A stretch of DNA of 64,000 nucleotides from Streptomyces populi (lineage in GTDB: Bacteria; Actinomycetota; Actinomycetes; Streptomycetales; Streptomycetaceae), in contig NZ_KZ626871.1 of NCBI RefSeq assembly GCF_002911015.1, forward strand, positions 25,944-89,943. Reading direction: 5' to 3'. Positions 49,569 to 59,347 of the stretch are shown in pieces. Positions within the stretch are counted from its first letter, which is position 1. Every line of letters starts with the position of its first letter. The notes below the pieces were generated by a model. It did no database searches, was not told the DNA's origin, and saw nothing but the letters and a program-made list of their open reading frames with translations. A program made the translations under genes and the position numbers.

Positions 49569-49682
49569 GCAGCCCCGTGTCCCGTACCGCCGAGGGCTTC
49601 CGGACTGCCGTCCGCGGGTGGGGTTCCCGGCGGTCGCGTCCGCCCCGTGACGCCCCGGCGCAAGCCCCGGGCGGCCGGTTGC

Positions 49683-50915
49683 TCAGAGCCAGTCCTTCCG
49701 TTTGAAGACGAAGTACAGGCTCGTGCAGACGACGGCCATCAGGACGATCGCGAAGGGATACCCGAACGCCCAGTGCAGCTCCGGCATGTGGCTGAAGTTC
49801 ATGCCGTAGATCGTGCCGACCAGGGTCGGGGCGAACAGGATGGCCGCCCAGGAGGAGATCTTCTTGATCTCCTCGTTCTGCTCGAAGCCCGCCTCCGCCA
49901 ACGCCCGCATCTCGGCGTTCTGCTGCTGGGTGACGAGGGTCGCGTTGACGGTGAGGATGTCGGTGAGGGCCTGGCGGAAGCCGTCGACCCGCTCGCTGGT
50001 GTGGGTGACGTGGTCGGCGACGTCGCGCAGGTAGCGCTGGAGTTCCTCGTCCGTGCGGTACTTGGCGAAGCCGGCCATCAGGTTGTGCAGCATGCCGACC
50101 AGCGGGCGGGTGGCGCGCTGGAACTCGACCATCTCGCGGGAGAGTTCGTAGATGCGGCGGGACACCGCGGGGTCGCCGCGGAAGACCTCGGTCTCGATCT
50201 CGTCGATGTCGTTCTGGACGCCGGAGACCACCGGCACGTAACCGTCGACGACGGAGTCGAGGATCGCGTACAGCACGGCCTCCGGGCCGAGCCGCAGCAG
50301 TTCCGGACTGCCCTCCATGCGGCGGCGCACCGCCGAGAGATCCGGTGCCGCGCCGTGCCGGACCGTGATCACGAAGTCCGGTCCCACGAACACGTGCAGT
50401 TCGCCGAAGTCGACCTCCTCGGCCGCGTCCAGATAGCGGGCCGCGCTCAGGACGACGAAGAGCGTCTCGCCGTACCGCTCCAGCTTCGGACGCTGATGCG
50501 CCTCCATCGCGTCCTCGACGGCCAGCGGATGCAGATCGAACTCGGCGGCCAGGGAATGGAGTTCGGCCGCCGTCGGACGGGCCAGACCGATCCACGCCAT
50601 GCCGTCCGGCTGCTCGCGCAGTTCACGGAAGGTCTCGGCCAGCGAAGCGGGCGCCGACACCCGCACTCCGTCGCGGTACAGGGCGGACTGGACGACGCTG
50701 ACGACCTCGGGGGGCCCGGGTGCCGGGGACGGGCCGTGCGGGACCGACGGCCGCGGGGCGGGCGCGGGCGGCGGGGTCAGGGCGCGCCGCCACAGAGACC
50801 TCCGCGCGGCCCTCGCGCCCTTCGGACCCCCGGAGTCCTTCGCCTCCGTGGAGCCGTCCGTGCCACTCGTGTTCCGCGGGTCCTCCGAGGACGGGCGGGC
50901 GCGTCGCTCGGACAT
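49683..50915 (-). CDS. corA: CorA-family Mg2+/Co2+ transporter
   Basis: 410 residues. A Pro/Arg-rich N-terminus of about 60 residues precedes the CorA funnel domain (WIGLARPTAAELHSLAAEFD, HPLAVEDAMEAHQRPKLERY) and long pore helices. The signature YGMNFSHMPELHWAFGYPF holds the GMN selectivity motif between the two C-terminal membrane segments, followed by FAIVLMAVVCTSLYFVFKRK. It forms pentameric inner-membrane channels. The ATG at 50915 has GGAGG nine bases upstream and is preferred to an in-frame start 195 bp further out. Confidence 0.93.
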   Translation of the reverse strand: MSERRARPSSEDPRNTSGTDGSTEAKDSGGPKGARAARRSLWRRALTPPPAPAPRPSVPHGPSPAPGPPEVVSVVQSALYRDGVRVSAPASLAETFRELREQPDGMAWIGLARPTAAELHSLAAEFDLHPLAVEDAMEAHQRPKLERYGETLFVVLSAARYLDAAEEVDFGELHVFVGPDFVITVRHGAAPDLSAVRRRMEGSPELLRLGPEAVLYAILDSVVDGYVPVVSGVQNDIDEIETEVFRGDPAVSRRIYELSREMVEFQRATRPLVGMLHNLMAGFAKYRTDEELQRYLRDVADHVTHTSERVDGFRQALTDILTVNATLVTQQQNAEMRALAEAGFEQNEEIKKISSWAAILFAPTLVGTIYGMNFSHMPELHWAFGYPFAIVLMAVVCTSLYFVFKRKDWL

Positions 50916-51060
50916 CGCGGCTGCCTCCAGGGTCGGACGTACGTCTGCGCGATCTCCGGGCAGGATATACGGGGCAAACGGTCCGCGGGCCGCCGTCCGG
51001 ACGGGATCGGGTGAGAGTTGCGGACAGGAGGTGTCCGCGAGCGGCGCTAGCGTGCCGGGT

Positions 51061-52167
51061 ATGACGAAGACGACCGCGACGGCCCCCGTGCTCGGCACCC
51101 GCGCCCTCAACCGCGCGACCCTCGACCGTCAGCTCCTGCTGCGCCGCTCCCCGTTGTCCGTGACGGCCGCCGTCGAGCACCTCCTCGGCCTCCAGGCGCA
51201 GAACGTGAAGCCGCCGTACTACGCCCTCGCGGCCCGCCTGGACGGCTTCGGGCCCGAGCCGCTCTCGACGGCCATGGAGGAACGCGACGTCGTCCGGATC
51301 GTCACCATGCGCTCCACCATCCACACGCACACCGCCCAGGACGCCCTCACCCTGCGTCCGCTGGTGCAGGCCGCCCGCGACCGGGAACTGGTGCACTTCC
51401 GCAAGGGGCTCACCGGTGTCGACCTGGACCGGCTCGCCGCGATCAGCCGGGAGCTGGTGGAGGCCGAACCGCGCACGATGAAGCAGCTCCGGGGGGAACT
51501 GCTCGCGCACTGGCCGCAGGCCGACCCGTTCGCCCTGACCGTCGCGGCCCGCTGCACCCTGCCGCTCGTCCAGGTCACCCCGCGCGGGCTGTGGGGCCGC
51601 AGCGGCCAGGTCGCCCTCACCACCGTCGAGCACTGGCTGGGCCGCCCGGCCGAGCCCGCCCCCGCGCCCGACGCGACCGTGCCGCGCTATCTCGCCGCCT
51701 TCGGCCCCGCCTCGGTCAAGGACATGCAGACCTGGTCCGGCCTGACCCGGCTCCGCGAGGTCTTCGAGCGGCTCCGGCCCGGTCTGGCGGTGTTCCGCGA
51801 CGAGAACGGAGTGGAGCTCTTCGACCTTCCCGACGCGTCCCGGCCCGACCCGGACACCCCCGCCCCGCCCCGCTTCCTGCCCGAGTTCGACAATCTGCTG
51901 CTGTCCCACTCCGACCGCTCCCGGGTCGTCCCCGCTGACCTCAAGGGGCGTACCTGGCGGGGGAACCAGGCCTACCGCACCCTGCTCGTCGACGGTTTCG
52001 TCGCCGGCCTGTGGAAGCTGGAGGAGGGTGCGCTCGTCGTCGAACCCTTCGGGAGGCTCACGAAGGCGCAGCGCGACGAGGTCACCGAGGAGGGGGAGCG
52101 GATGCTCACGGCGATGCACGCCGGGGAGGGCCACGGCGTCCGTTTCGGCACGGTCGCGCGGCCTTGA
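51061..52167 (+). CDS. AlkZ-like (HTH_42, winged-helix) DNA glycosylase-family protein
   Basis: 368 residues. The PF06224/AlkZ-like pattern is clear. The N-terminal LLGLQAQN carries the QxQ motif that is catalytic in Streptomyces AlkZ and E. coli YcaQ. MRSTIHTHTAQD and the C-terminal PRFLPEFDNLLLSHSDRSRV follow. Such enzymes excise bulky or cross-linked alkylated bases, often as resistance factors beside antibiotic clusters. This one is 2 kb from the NRPS operon but separated by unrelated genes, so a link is only possible. The ATG at 51061 has no strong ribosome-binding site. Confidence 0.82.
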   Translation: MTKTTATAPVLGTRALNRATLDRQLLLRRSPLSVTAAVEHLLGLQAQNVKPPYYALAARLDGFGPEPLSTAMEERDVVRIVTMRSTIHTHTAQDALTLRPLVQAARDRELVHFRKGLTGVDLDRLAAISRELVEAEPRTMKQLRGELLAHWPQADPFALTVAARCTLPLVQVTPRGLWGRSGQVALTTVEHWLGRPAEPAPAPDATVPRYLAAFGPASVKDMQTWSGLTRLREVFERLRPGLAVFRDENGVELFDLPDASRPDPDTPAPPRFLPEFDNLLLSHSDRSRVVPADLKGRTWRGNQAYRTLLVDGFVAGLWKLEEGALVVEPFGRLTKAQRDEVTEEGERMLTAMHAGEGHGVRFGTVARP

Positions 52168-52238
52168 ACGCCGGCGGACGGTAGGGCGCGCGGGGAAGCC
52201 GTCCGCCGGCAGGTGTGCGGGAGGCCGAACCATTGGAT

Positions 52239-52281
52239 GAGGGGCGTTGCGGACCGCTCGTGGAGGCTCGCAACGCCCCTC
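52239..52281. terminator. Strong bidirectional terminator
   Basis: GAGGGGCGTTGC (52239-52250) and GCAACGCCCCTC (52270-52281): perfect 12-bp stem, 19-base loop, between the convergent AlkZ-like and protease genes. Confidence 0.8.
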
Positions 52282-52319
52282 GGCTTGTACCTGAGGGGTA
52301 CTCAGGAGATCATCTTCTC

Positions 52320-53111
52320 CTACGAGTTGACCTGCTCGGTCACCAGGCTGGAGAACGTCGTCAGGCGGGTGTAGACGCCCGGGTAACCGGCCTCCGCGCA
52401 ACCCTCGCCCCAGGAGGTGATGCCGGCCAGCACGCCGTTGATGAGCAGCGGGCCGCCGCTGTCGCCCTGACAGGTGTCGACGCCGCCGGCCGCGTAACCG
52501 GCGCAGACCATGTCGGAGGCGACGTAGTCGGAGCCGTACGAGCTCGTGCAGCTGGAGTCGGACACGATCGGGACGGTCGCGGTGCGCAGCTGGTTGGAGG
52601 AGCTGCCGTTCTCCGAGGTGGTGCCCCAACCGACGATCCGGGCCGTGGTGCCGGCCGCGTACAGGCCGGTGTCCGAGGGCGAGACGTACGGCGCCGGGGT
52701 GTACGGCATCGGCGTGGACAGGGTCAGCACGGCCACGTCGTCGCCGTCGGTGGCGTCCCTGTAGTCCGGGTTGATCCAGATCCTGCCGACCCTGCCGACG
52801 GTGCCGTCCGTGCCGTTGAGGTACGTCCTGCCGCCCACCACGCGGATGCTGCTGGTGGTCTCGCCCGACACGCAGTGGGCGGCGGTCACGACCTTGTCGG
52901 CGGCGACGAGGGTGCCGCCGCAGAACTGGTTCTGCCTGGCGTCGGTGATCTGCATCATGAACGGGTACGCGGTCGTCGTGGTCGTCGTGCCGCCGACGAT
53001 GGGCTGAGGAGCGGCTGCGGCGGAGGGGGCGCCGAGCAGCGTGGTGGTGGCGGCTGCGGCGGTCGCCGCACAGACGGTGGCGCTCTTCTTGACGCGGTTG
53101 AGCCCGAACAT
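52320..53111 (-). CDS. Secreted trypsin-like serine protease (S1)
   Basis: 263 residues, ATG at 53111 with AAGGAGACCG upstream. A signal peptide of about 34 residues ends ...APSAAAA, then a very short propeptide, and the mature protein starts at IVGG (residue 38). The triad is TAAHC, DDVAVLTL and GDSGGP. DTCQGDSGGP puts Asp at the S1 base, so cleavage after Lys/Arg is expected, as in S. griseus trypsin. Six Cys can make three disulfides. Activity is probably controlled by removal of the short propeptide. The promoter region has a 9-bp inverted repeat at 53220-53262. Confidence 0.93.
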   Translation of the reverse strand: MFGLNRVKKSATVCAATAAAATTTLLGAPSAAAAPQPIVGGTTTTTTAYPFMMQITDARQNQFCGGTLVAADKVVTAAHCVSGETTSSIRVVGGRTYLNGTDGTVGRVGRIWINPDYRDATDGDDVAVLTLSTPMPYTPAPYVSPSDTGLYAAGTTARIVGWGTTSENGSSSNQLRTATVPIVSDSSCTSSYGSDYVASDMVCAGYAAGGVDTCQGDSGGPLLINGVLAGITSWGEGCAEAGYPGVYTRLTTFSSLVTEQVNS

Positions 53112-53713
53112 CGGTCTCCTTGAAAGTTGCCGGTGGGGGGACGCGCGGGTGTGGGGGGACTGAGTCACGGCACCTCTGGGTGGGGTGTCGTAGGCCCGAG
53201 CGAGCGGCACGGCCACACGCTAGGGGGTGGGACCGCTCCCTCCCAATGGGGGAACCCCCTAGTGGAGCCGGGGGAGGGAAAACCCTTGCACGGCGCAGGC
53301 CGTGTTTGACGGGGGCGCCGTCCGGTTGGTCCCGGCCCGGGGGCCCCGCCCGTCCGACGCACGTTCACCCGGAGGAGTCACCCAGCAGCCATACCGCCCC
53401 GGCCCGGGGCTCTACCGCCACGGGCCGGAGCGTCACCGCCTTGGCCCGCAGTCTCACCGGTCCGGCCGCTTCCCGCAGGACCCACGTCATCGCTTCGGCC
53501 CGGCGGCCCCTGACCCGACCGCGCCCCGCCACCGACGGCACGACGAACGGTCCCCGGTCCGGCCGCAGGTGTCGGCGGTGGTGCGGCGAACGGCTCCCGG
53601 TCCGGCTGCGGCTCGCCGGAGACCGCCCGGTCCGAACGGCCTTCCGGCTGCGGCCCGCCGGAGCCGGCTCCCCGGCGTCGCACGGGACGACGCGCCACCG
53701 GTCCGCGACCGCG
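53112..53713. other. 602-bp intergenic region
   Basis: It holds the protease promoter with an inverted repeat (53220-53262) and then about 430 bp of very GC-rich sequence. The open frames there are Pro/Arg-rich and lack ribosome-binding sites. I see no gene. Confidence 0.5.
53220..53262. promoter_or_regulatory. Inverted repeat in the protease promoter
   Basis: CTAGGGGGT (53220-53228) and ACCCCCTAG (53254-53262) form perfect 9-bp arms 25 bp apart. Between them is a second, imperfect palindrome around TCCCAATGGGGGA. The element is about 110-150 bp upstream of the protease start. Candidate activator or repressor site. Confidence 0.5.
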
Positions 53714-56557
53714 TCAGTCGGGCCTGCGCTCCGCCGCCAGCCGCACGATGTCGACCCGCGACCGTATCCCCAGCTTCCGGTACACCCGGGTGAGGGTGGC
53801 CTCCACGGTCTTGACGCTGATGAACAGGCGCCCGGCGATCTCGCGGTTGGTGGCGCCCTCCATGACCAGGGCGGCGACCTGACGCTCGGTGGCCGCGAGG
53901 GTGTCGAGGGCGGCGGGGGCGAGGGGCGGCGCGGCCGGCGGGTGCGCGGCCGCCGCCTCGATCTGCCGGAGCCAGGGCAGCGCACGGCACCGGCGGAACA
54001 GCCGGGCCGCCTCGTCGTAGGAGGCGGGCCCGGGTACGACGGTCCCCCCTGCCCGGGCGGAGCCGGCGGCCTGGGGGAAGGTGCGCAGACCGGCGAGGGC
54101 GTACGCGGCGCGGGCCTCCTCCAGGCCGTAGCCCAGCTTGCCGAGGCGGTCCTGCGCGGAGGCCAACTGGCGTTCCGCCGGTCCCTGTTCGCCGCGCGCG
54201 GCCCGGACCAGCGCCTCGGCGCGGTCGAGCACGGCGAGCACGCTCTCGCGTTCCAGCCTGAGCGCGCGCCGGCGGGTCACGTCGATGACGTCCTGCGCCT
54301 CCGCGGTCTCGCCGATCCTGACCAGGGCCTCGGCGAGGTCCCCGTGCCAGCGGCCCCGGGCGGGGTCGATGACACCGAGCCCCTCCTCCAGTTCCCGGAC
54401 CCGGCGCAGGGAGCCCACCGCGGCCGACGCGTCCCCGGCGACCAGTTGGGCGTGCCCGAGGGCGCCCAGGGCGCGCGAGAGGTAGACCATGTCGCCGTCC
54501 TCCTCGGCGCGGTCCACGGCCTCGCGGGCGAGCGAGAGCGCCCGGTCCACGTCACCGCCCGCCGCCTCGGCGAGCGAGGTGAACATGGCGGTGGCCGCCT
54601 CGCCGATGCCGGTGTCGCGGGCCAGCCGCAGGCTCTCCCGGGCCAGGTCGAGGGCGCGGCCGCAGTGACCGGAGCGCAGCTCGGTCTCGGCCAGGCCGCG
54701 CAGGAAGTGCAGTTCGCTCTCGACCATGCCGCGCCGCTGCACCTCGCGCAGCAGCGTGGTGATGGCGGTACGGGCCTCGGCGAGCCGGTCGCCCATGATG
54801 AGCCAGCGGAAGCGGGCGGCGCCGGCGCCGTTGTGGTCGCAGGCGACCCGCGGGTCCTGCGGCTCACGCATCGCCCGCTGGATCGTCGAGGGCGCGTCCG
54901 GGTGCCCCATCAGGGTCTCCATCTGCGCCTGGAAGCCGAGCGCGAGGAGTTCGGTGCGCCGGTCCCCGGCGCGTGCCGCGAGCCGCGCGGACCGGGCGGC
55001 CTCCTCACGGGCCTTGGTCATCTCGCCGTCCATCAGCAGGGCCCGCCAGCCGAGCTGGTAGCGCACGAGGGCGACCAGGCCCGGATCGTCGCCCGCGTCG
55101 GCGAGCGCCTGCGGGAAGACGGCGTCGATCTCGGCCATGGCCTGTCCGGCGGAGTCGACGACGATCATCCAGGCCCGGACCCGTTCGGCGGGGGCGGTGG
55201 CTCGTGACAGCACCTGGCGGGCGATGTCCCGGGCGAGGTCCGTCTCCCCGGCCGTCAGCGCGTCCTCGGCGGCCCCCAGCCGCCGCTCGTCCGGGCCGGG
55301 CAGCGCGTCGGCCGGCGTGTGGCGGGCGGCGAGCAGTCCGAGCCCGACGGCGACGGAGGGGGCGCCGCGGTCACGGGCGGCGGCCGCGGCCTCGCCGAGC
55401 CGGGCGGCGACCGCGGGGTCGGTGCCGATGGTGGCCAGCGCGAGGTGCCGGGCCCGCTCGATGGGGTCGGAGGCCGCGCGGGACAGGGCGGAGTGCGCGG
55501 CGCGCCGCTCCTGCGCGTCGGCCTCCGCGTACAGGGCGGCCGAGACGAGCGGGTGCGCGAAACGGATGCCGGGCGCGTCGCGTTCGGTGGAGAGGAGCCC
55601 GAGGGCGGCGGCCGAGCCGGTCTCGGCCTCGGCGTTCTCCCGGCCCGCCGCGTGCAGCAGGGCCAGGGTCGGGCGGGCTCCCGCGCTCGCCACCAGCAGG
55701 GTGTGGCGGGCCTCGGCGGACAGCATGTCCAGGCGGCTCAGGACGAGTGCGCGCAGGGACGTCGGCACGGGCAGCGGCTCGCCCGGACTCGGCCGGGTGG
55801 GGGACTCGGCGAGGGCGCGGCCCAGCTCCAGCGCGAAGAGCGGATTGCCGCCGCTGGTGCGGTGGATGTCGCGCACGGTGGAGCGGGGCAGGCCGGTGTA
55901 GCCGCGCCGCGCGAGGAGTTCGGCCACCTTGGCGCGGGCCAGCGGGGCGACCCGCAGGGCCAGGGTCTCCGGGACAGACGCGCGGAGAAAGCGGTCGTGG
56001 TCCTGTGCCTGGGGCTCGGTCTCCGTACGGACCGCGGTGAGCATGCGGACCGGGGTGCCGCCGAGCCTGCGGGCGGCGAAGCCGAGGAGTTCGGCGCTGG
56101 CCGGGTCGAGCCACTGCAGGTCGTCCGCGACGATCAGCACCGGCCCCCGCGCGGCCAGGGCGCGGAACGCCGACAGCACCGCGAGCCGCAGCGCCAGGCC
56201 GTCGCGCTGGAGGGTGGACTCACCGCGGCCGGTGAGCGCCGACTCCAGGGCGGTGCGCTGCGGGGCGGGCAGCCGGTCGGCTATCTCGTCGACGACCAGG
56301 CCGAGGAGGTCGGCCAGGGCGAGGAAGGGGAGATGGGATTCGGACTCGGTGGCCGAGCAACGCAAGACGGTCCGCGCCGATTCGGCGCATTCGGCGGCCA
56401 GCGCCCGCAGGACGGTCGACTTTCCTATTCCCGCCGGCCCGTGCACGAGCACACTGCCGCCCCCGGACAGCTGCTCGCGTGCCCCCGCGAAGAGTTCCTC
56501 CCGGCCGATGACCAGGTCGGGGCGTGATCTGGCAGGTTCATGGAAGTCCCCTCGCAC
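53714..56557 (-). CDS. LuxR-family large ATP-binding (LAL) regulator
   Basis: 947 residues. The N-terminal AAA-type ATPase has Walker A HGPAGIGKSTVLRAL and Walker B LIVADDLQWLDPAS. A long TPR-like helical middle follows (GVGLGLLAARHTPADALPGP and many helical repeats), then the C-terminal LuxR helix-turn-helix (LAATERQVAALVMEGATNRE, ISVKTVEATLTRVYRKLGIR). LAL regulators often activate secondary-metabolite or sugar operons. The GTG at 56557 with GAGGGGAG upstream is preferred; a GTG at 56563 and a TTG at 56593 are in frame. A palindromic element sits in the coding region at 54043-54080. Target unknown. Confidence 0.88.
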   Translation of the reverse strand: MRGDFHEPARSRPDLVIGREELFAGAREQLSGGGSVLVHGPAGIGKSTVLRALAAECAESARTVLRCSATESESHLPFLALADLLGLVVDEIADRLPAPQRTALESALTGRGESTLQRDGLALRLAVLSAFRALAARGPVLIVADDLQWLDPASAELLGFAARRLGGTPVRMLTAVRTETEPQAQDHDRFLRASVPETLALRVAPLARAKVAELLARRGYTGLPRSTVRDIHRTSGGNPLFALELGRALAESPTRPSPGEPLPVPTSLRALVLSRLDMLSAEARHTLLVASAGARPTLALLHAAGRENAEAETGSAAALGLLSTERDAPGIRFAHPLVSAALYAEADAQERRAAHSALSRAASDPIERARHLALATIGTDPAVAARLGEAAAAARDRGAPSVAVGLGLLAARHTPADALPGPDERRLGAAEDALTAGETDLARDIARQVLSRATAPAERVRAWMIVVDSAGQAMAEIDAVFPQALADAGDDPGLVALVRYQLGWRALLMDGEMTKAREEAARSARLAARAGDRRTELLALGFQAQMETLMGHPDAPSTIQRAMREPQDPRVACDHNGAGAARFRWLIMGDRLAEARTAITTLLREVQRRGMVESELHFLRGLAETELRSGHCGRALDLARESLRLARDTGIGEAATAMFTSLAEAAGGDVDRALSLAREAVDRAEEDGDMVYLSRALGALGHAQLVAGDASAAVGSLRRVRELEEGLGVIDPARGRWHGDLAEALVRIGETAEAQDVIDVTRRRALRLERESVLAVLDRAEALVRAARGEQGPAERQLASAQDRLGKLGYGLEEARAAYALAGLRTFPQAAGSARAGGTVVPGPASYDEAARLFRRCRALPWLRQIEAAAAHPPAAPPLAPAALDTLAATERQVAALVMEGATNREIAGRLFISVKTVEATLTRVYRKLGIRSRVDIVRLAAERRPD
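54043..54080. repeat. Second GC-rich palindromic element, inside the LAL regulator gene
   Basis: TCCCCCC, then GGGCGGAGCC, then CTGGGGGAAGG follow the same order as TCCCCCC-GGGCGAAGCC-TGGGGGAGG at 13260-13285, with extra bases in both arms. It encodes a Gly/Ala/Pro-type linker (FPQAAGSARAGGTVVPG) ahead of the C-terminal part of the regulator. Confidence 0.45.
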
Positions 56558-56714
56558 GGTCACCGCTCCCCTCGTGTGTCGTGTCCTGGCCAATATTAGG
56601 CAAGGTCTCTTTGAATTTCGGACAGTCCGGGTGGTGAGGGAAATAACAGATGTTGCGCATACGTCATTTCACCGTCCGGACGATTGAATGGAGGGTGCCG
56701 AAGCGGACGGTGCG

Positions 56715-57566
56715 CTAAGGCAGCACCCCGGCCCGGCGCGCGGCGACGACCGCCTCCAGACGAGTGTGCGCGCCGAGCCTGCGCATCGCCGAACGCAGGT
56801 ACCCCTTGACCGTCTCCGGACGCAGCCCCAGCCGCTCGGCGGCGGCCGCGTTGGTCGCCCCCGCCGCGACGCAGGCGAGGACGTCCACCTCGCGCGGAGC
56901 CAGCCCGACCTCGCGCGGCGCCCCCGCGGACGGGGCCACCGCACCGGCCAGCCGGCCGCACACCGAGAGCAGCTCGGCCCGCAGGCGCGGGTCGGCGATC
57001 CGCGGGGCCAGCGCCCGCAGCGCCCCGTGCGCCTCGCGCACCTCCTCCCAGGCCGCGTCCTTCGCCGCTCCCGCCGCGGGGCCGGGCCCGCGGACGGCGT
57101 CGAGCAGATCGCGGGCCTCGTCCCGGACGACCAGCGCCTGCTCCACGTCCCGGGCCGCCGCGACGGCCGCTCCCAGCGCCCGGTCGCCCAGCGGCCGGGC
57201 CGTCCTCAGGGCGCCGTACAGCACTCCGCGCACCCGGCGCCGCACGACGACGGGGACCGCGAGCACCGAGCACAGTCCCTCCGTCGCCACCGCCGTGTCG
57301 TACTCGTGGCTGATCTGCCGCGAGGCCGGGTAGTCGCTCACCGCGCAGGGCCGGGCGAGGGCCACCGCCTTGCCGCCCAGGCCGTTGCCCGAGGAGACCG
57401 CGAGCGCGCTCAGGGCGGGCGTCGCCGTACCGCTCAGCTCGCTGATGCGCACCAGCCGCCCCCCGGGGTCCACCAGGCCGCCGAAGGCCACCGGCAGTCC
57501 CGTGGCACGCCGCAGCCGTACCAGCGCGGCGCGCACTTCCACCGACTCGGCCGTGTCTGCTGCCAC
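56715..57566 (-). CDS. GAF-LuxR transcriptional regulator
   Basis: 283 residues. A GAF-type sensor domain (about 10-150; FGGLVDPGGRLVRISELSG, LCSVLAVPVVVRRRVRGVLY) is followed by a helical linker and a C-terminal LuxR helix-turn-helix (LAPREVDVLACVAAGATNAA, LRPETVKGYLRSAMRRLGAH). Regulators of this type commonly sit divergent to acyl-CoA synthetase or dehydrogenase genes in actinomycetes, as here. The GTG at 57566 has AAGGGG seven bases upstream; an ATG at 57620 has none. The likely target is the divergent synthetase pair. Confidence 0.85.
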   Translation of the reverse strand: MAADTAESVEVRAALVRLRRATGLPVAFGGLVDPGGRLVRISELSGTATPALSALAVSSGNGLGGKAVALARPCAVSDYPASRQISHEYDTAVATEGLCSVLAVPVVVRRRVRGVLYGALRTARPLGDRALGAAVAAARDVEQALVVRDEARDLLDAVRGPGPAAGAAKDAAWEEVREAHGALRALAPRIADPRLRAELLSVCGRLAGAVAPSAGAPREVGLAPREVDVLACVAAGATNAAAAERLGLRPETVKGYLRSAMRRLGAHTRLEAVVAARRAGVLP

Positions 57567-57667
57567 CTGCTCACCCCTTCGTCGCGGCGCACCCCCGTTC
57601 GGGGGTGGTGAGACCTGCATCACGGAATACACGATGGTAGGCGGCGGTCCGGCAACGAGGAGGACAC

Positions 57668-59347
57668 ATGACGGCGACGACGGGCAGGGCGGAGGAGTTC
57701 CGTGCCGCACGGGACTTCCTGCTGGAGCACCGGACGGACCACACCACGGCCTACGAGGGCTTCCGCTGGCCCCGCCCGGAGCTCTTCAACTGGGCCCTCG
57801 ACTGGTTCGACGTCATCGCGCGCGACAACGACCGCACCGCCCTGCACATCGTGGAGGAGGACGGCGGACGTGTCGAGGTCTCCTTCGCCGAGATGTCCGA
57901 GCGCTCGAACCGGGTGGCCAACTGGCTGCGCGAGCGGGGCGTGGGCGCCGAGGACCGCGTCCTCGTCATGCTCGGCAACCAGGTCGAGCTGTGGGAGACG
58001 GCGCTGGCCGCGATGAAGCTGCGCGCCGTCGTCATCCCGGCCACCCCGCTGCTGGGCCCCGCCGATCTGGAAGACCGGGTCGAGCGCGGCCGGGTGCGGC
58101 ACGTCGTGGTGCGGGCCGAGGACGCCGGGAAGTTCGACGCGGTGCCGGGGGACTACACCCGGATCGCCGTCGGCGGCACCCGCCCCGGCTGGCACGCCTA
58201 CGAGGAGACGGCCGACGCCGACGCCGTCTTCGAGCCCGACGGACCCACCCACGCCGACGACCCCCTGATGCTCTACTTCACCTCGGGCACCACCGCCCGC
58301 CCCAAGCTGGTGGAGCACACCCACGTCTCGTACCCGATCGGCCACCTGGCCACCATGTACTGGATCGGGCTGAAGCCCGGGGACGTCCATCTGAACATCT
58401 CCTCACCCGGCTGGGCCAAGCACGCCTGGTCGAACCTCTTCGCGCCGTGGAACGCGGAGGCGACCGTCTTCCTGTACAACTACACGCGCTTCGACGCGGG
58501 CCGGCTGATGGCGGAGATGGACCGGGCCGGCGTCACCACCTTCTGCGCCCCGCCCACCGTGTGGCGCATGCTCATCCAGGCCGACCTGGGGCTGCTGCGG
58601 ACCCCGCCGCGCGAGGTCGTCGCCGCGGGCGAGCCGCTGAACCCCGAGGTCATCGAGCAGGTCAGGCGGGCCTGGGGCGTCACCATCAGGGACGGCTTCG
58701 GGCAGACGGAGACCGCCGTCCAGGTGTCCAACAGCCCCGGTCAGCGGCTCAAGACCGGCTCCATGGGCCGTCCCAGCCCCGGTTTCCGCGTCGAACTGCT
58801 CGATCCCGTCACGGGCGCGCCCGGCGCCACGGAGGGCGAGATCTGCCTCGACCTGTCCGAGCGCCCGGTGGGCCTGATGACCGGCTACCACGGCGACCCC
58901 GACCGCACGGCGGAGGCGATGGCGGGCGGCTACTACCGCACCGGGGACATCGGCTCGCGCGACGCCGACGGCTACATCACCTACGTCGGCCGCGCCGACG
59001 ACGTGTTCAAGGCCTCCGACTACAAGATCTCGCCCTTCGAGCTGGAGAGCGCGCTCCTGGAGCACGAGGCGGTCGCCGAGGCCGCCGTGGTCCCGGCCCC
59101 CGACGAACTGCGCCTCGCCGTCCCGAAGGCGTACGTCGTCCTCGCCGCCGGGTACGAGCCCGGCCCCGACACCGCCAAGCTCCTCTTCGAGCACGCGCGC
59201 ACGGTGCTCTCGCCGTACAAGCGCATCCGCCGTCTGGAGTTCGGCGAGCTGCCCAAGACCGTCTCCGGCAAGATCCGCCGGATCGAGCTGCGCGAGGCCA
59301 CGGCCGCCGGCTCGGACGCCGAGTACCGCGAGGAGGACTTCCGATGA
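57668..59347 (+). CDS. Acyl-CoA synthetase (AMP-binding, medium-chain/aryl type)
   Basis: 559 residues, ATG with GAGGAGGACAC upstream. ANL-superfamily motifs: P-loop YFTSGTTARPKLVEHTH (about 205), DGFGQTETAV, YYRTGDIGSRDADGYITYVG and the C-terminal Lys motif GELPKTVSGKIRRIELR. The N-terminal AARDFLLEHRTDHTTAYEGF and WALDWFD stretches resemble medium-chain acyl-CoA or benzoate-type ligases. It activates a carboxylic acid to its CoA thioester through an adenylate. The stop overlaps the next ATG (ATGA), so it is coupled to a second synthetase. Confidence 0.9.
   Translation: MTATTGRAEEFRAARDFLLEHRTDHTTAYEGFRWPRPELFNWALDWFDVIARDNDRTALHIVEEDGGRVEVSFAEMSERSNRVANWLRERGVGAEDRVLVMLGNQVELWETALAAMKLRAVVIPATPLLGPADLEDRVERGRVRHVVVRAEDAGKFDAVPGDYTRIAVGGTRPGWHAYEETADADAVFEPDGPTHADDPLMLYFTSGTTARPKLVEHTHVSYPIGHLATMYWIGLKPGDVHLNISSPGWAKHAWSNLFAPWNAEATVFLYNYTRFDAGRLMAEMDRAGVTTFCAPPTVWRMLIQADLGLLRTPPREVVAAGEPLNPEVIEQVRRAWGVTIRDGFGQTETAVQVSNSPGQRLKTGSMGRPSPGFRVELLDPVTGAPGATEGEICLDLSERPVGLMTGYHGDPDRTAEAMAGGYYRTGDIGSRDADGYITYVGRADDVFKASDYKISPFELESALLEHEAVAEAAVVPAPDELRLAVPKAYVVLAAGYEPGPDTAKLLFEHARTVLSPYKRIRRLEFGELPKTVSGKIRRIELREATAAGSDAEYREEDFR

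Noticed and set aside
51061..52167. The AlkZ-like glycosylase as self-resistance gene of the NRPS cluster
   Set aside because: It is separated by a terminator, a small membrane protein and corA, and nothing suggests the peptide alkylates DNA. It remains possible but unsupported.
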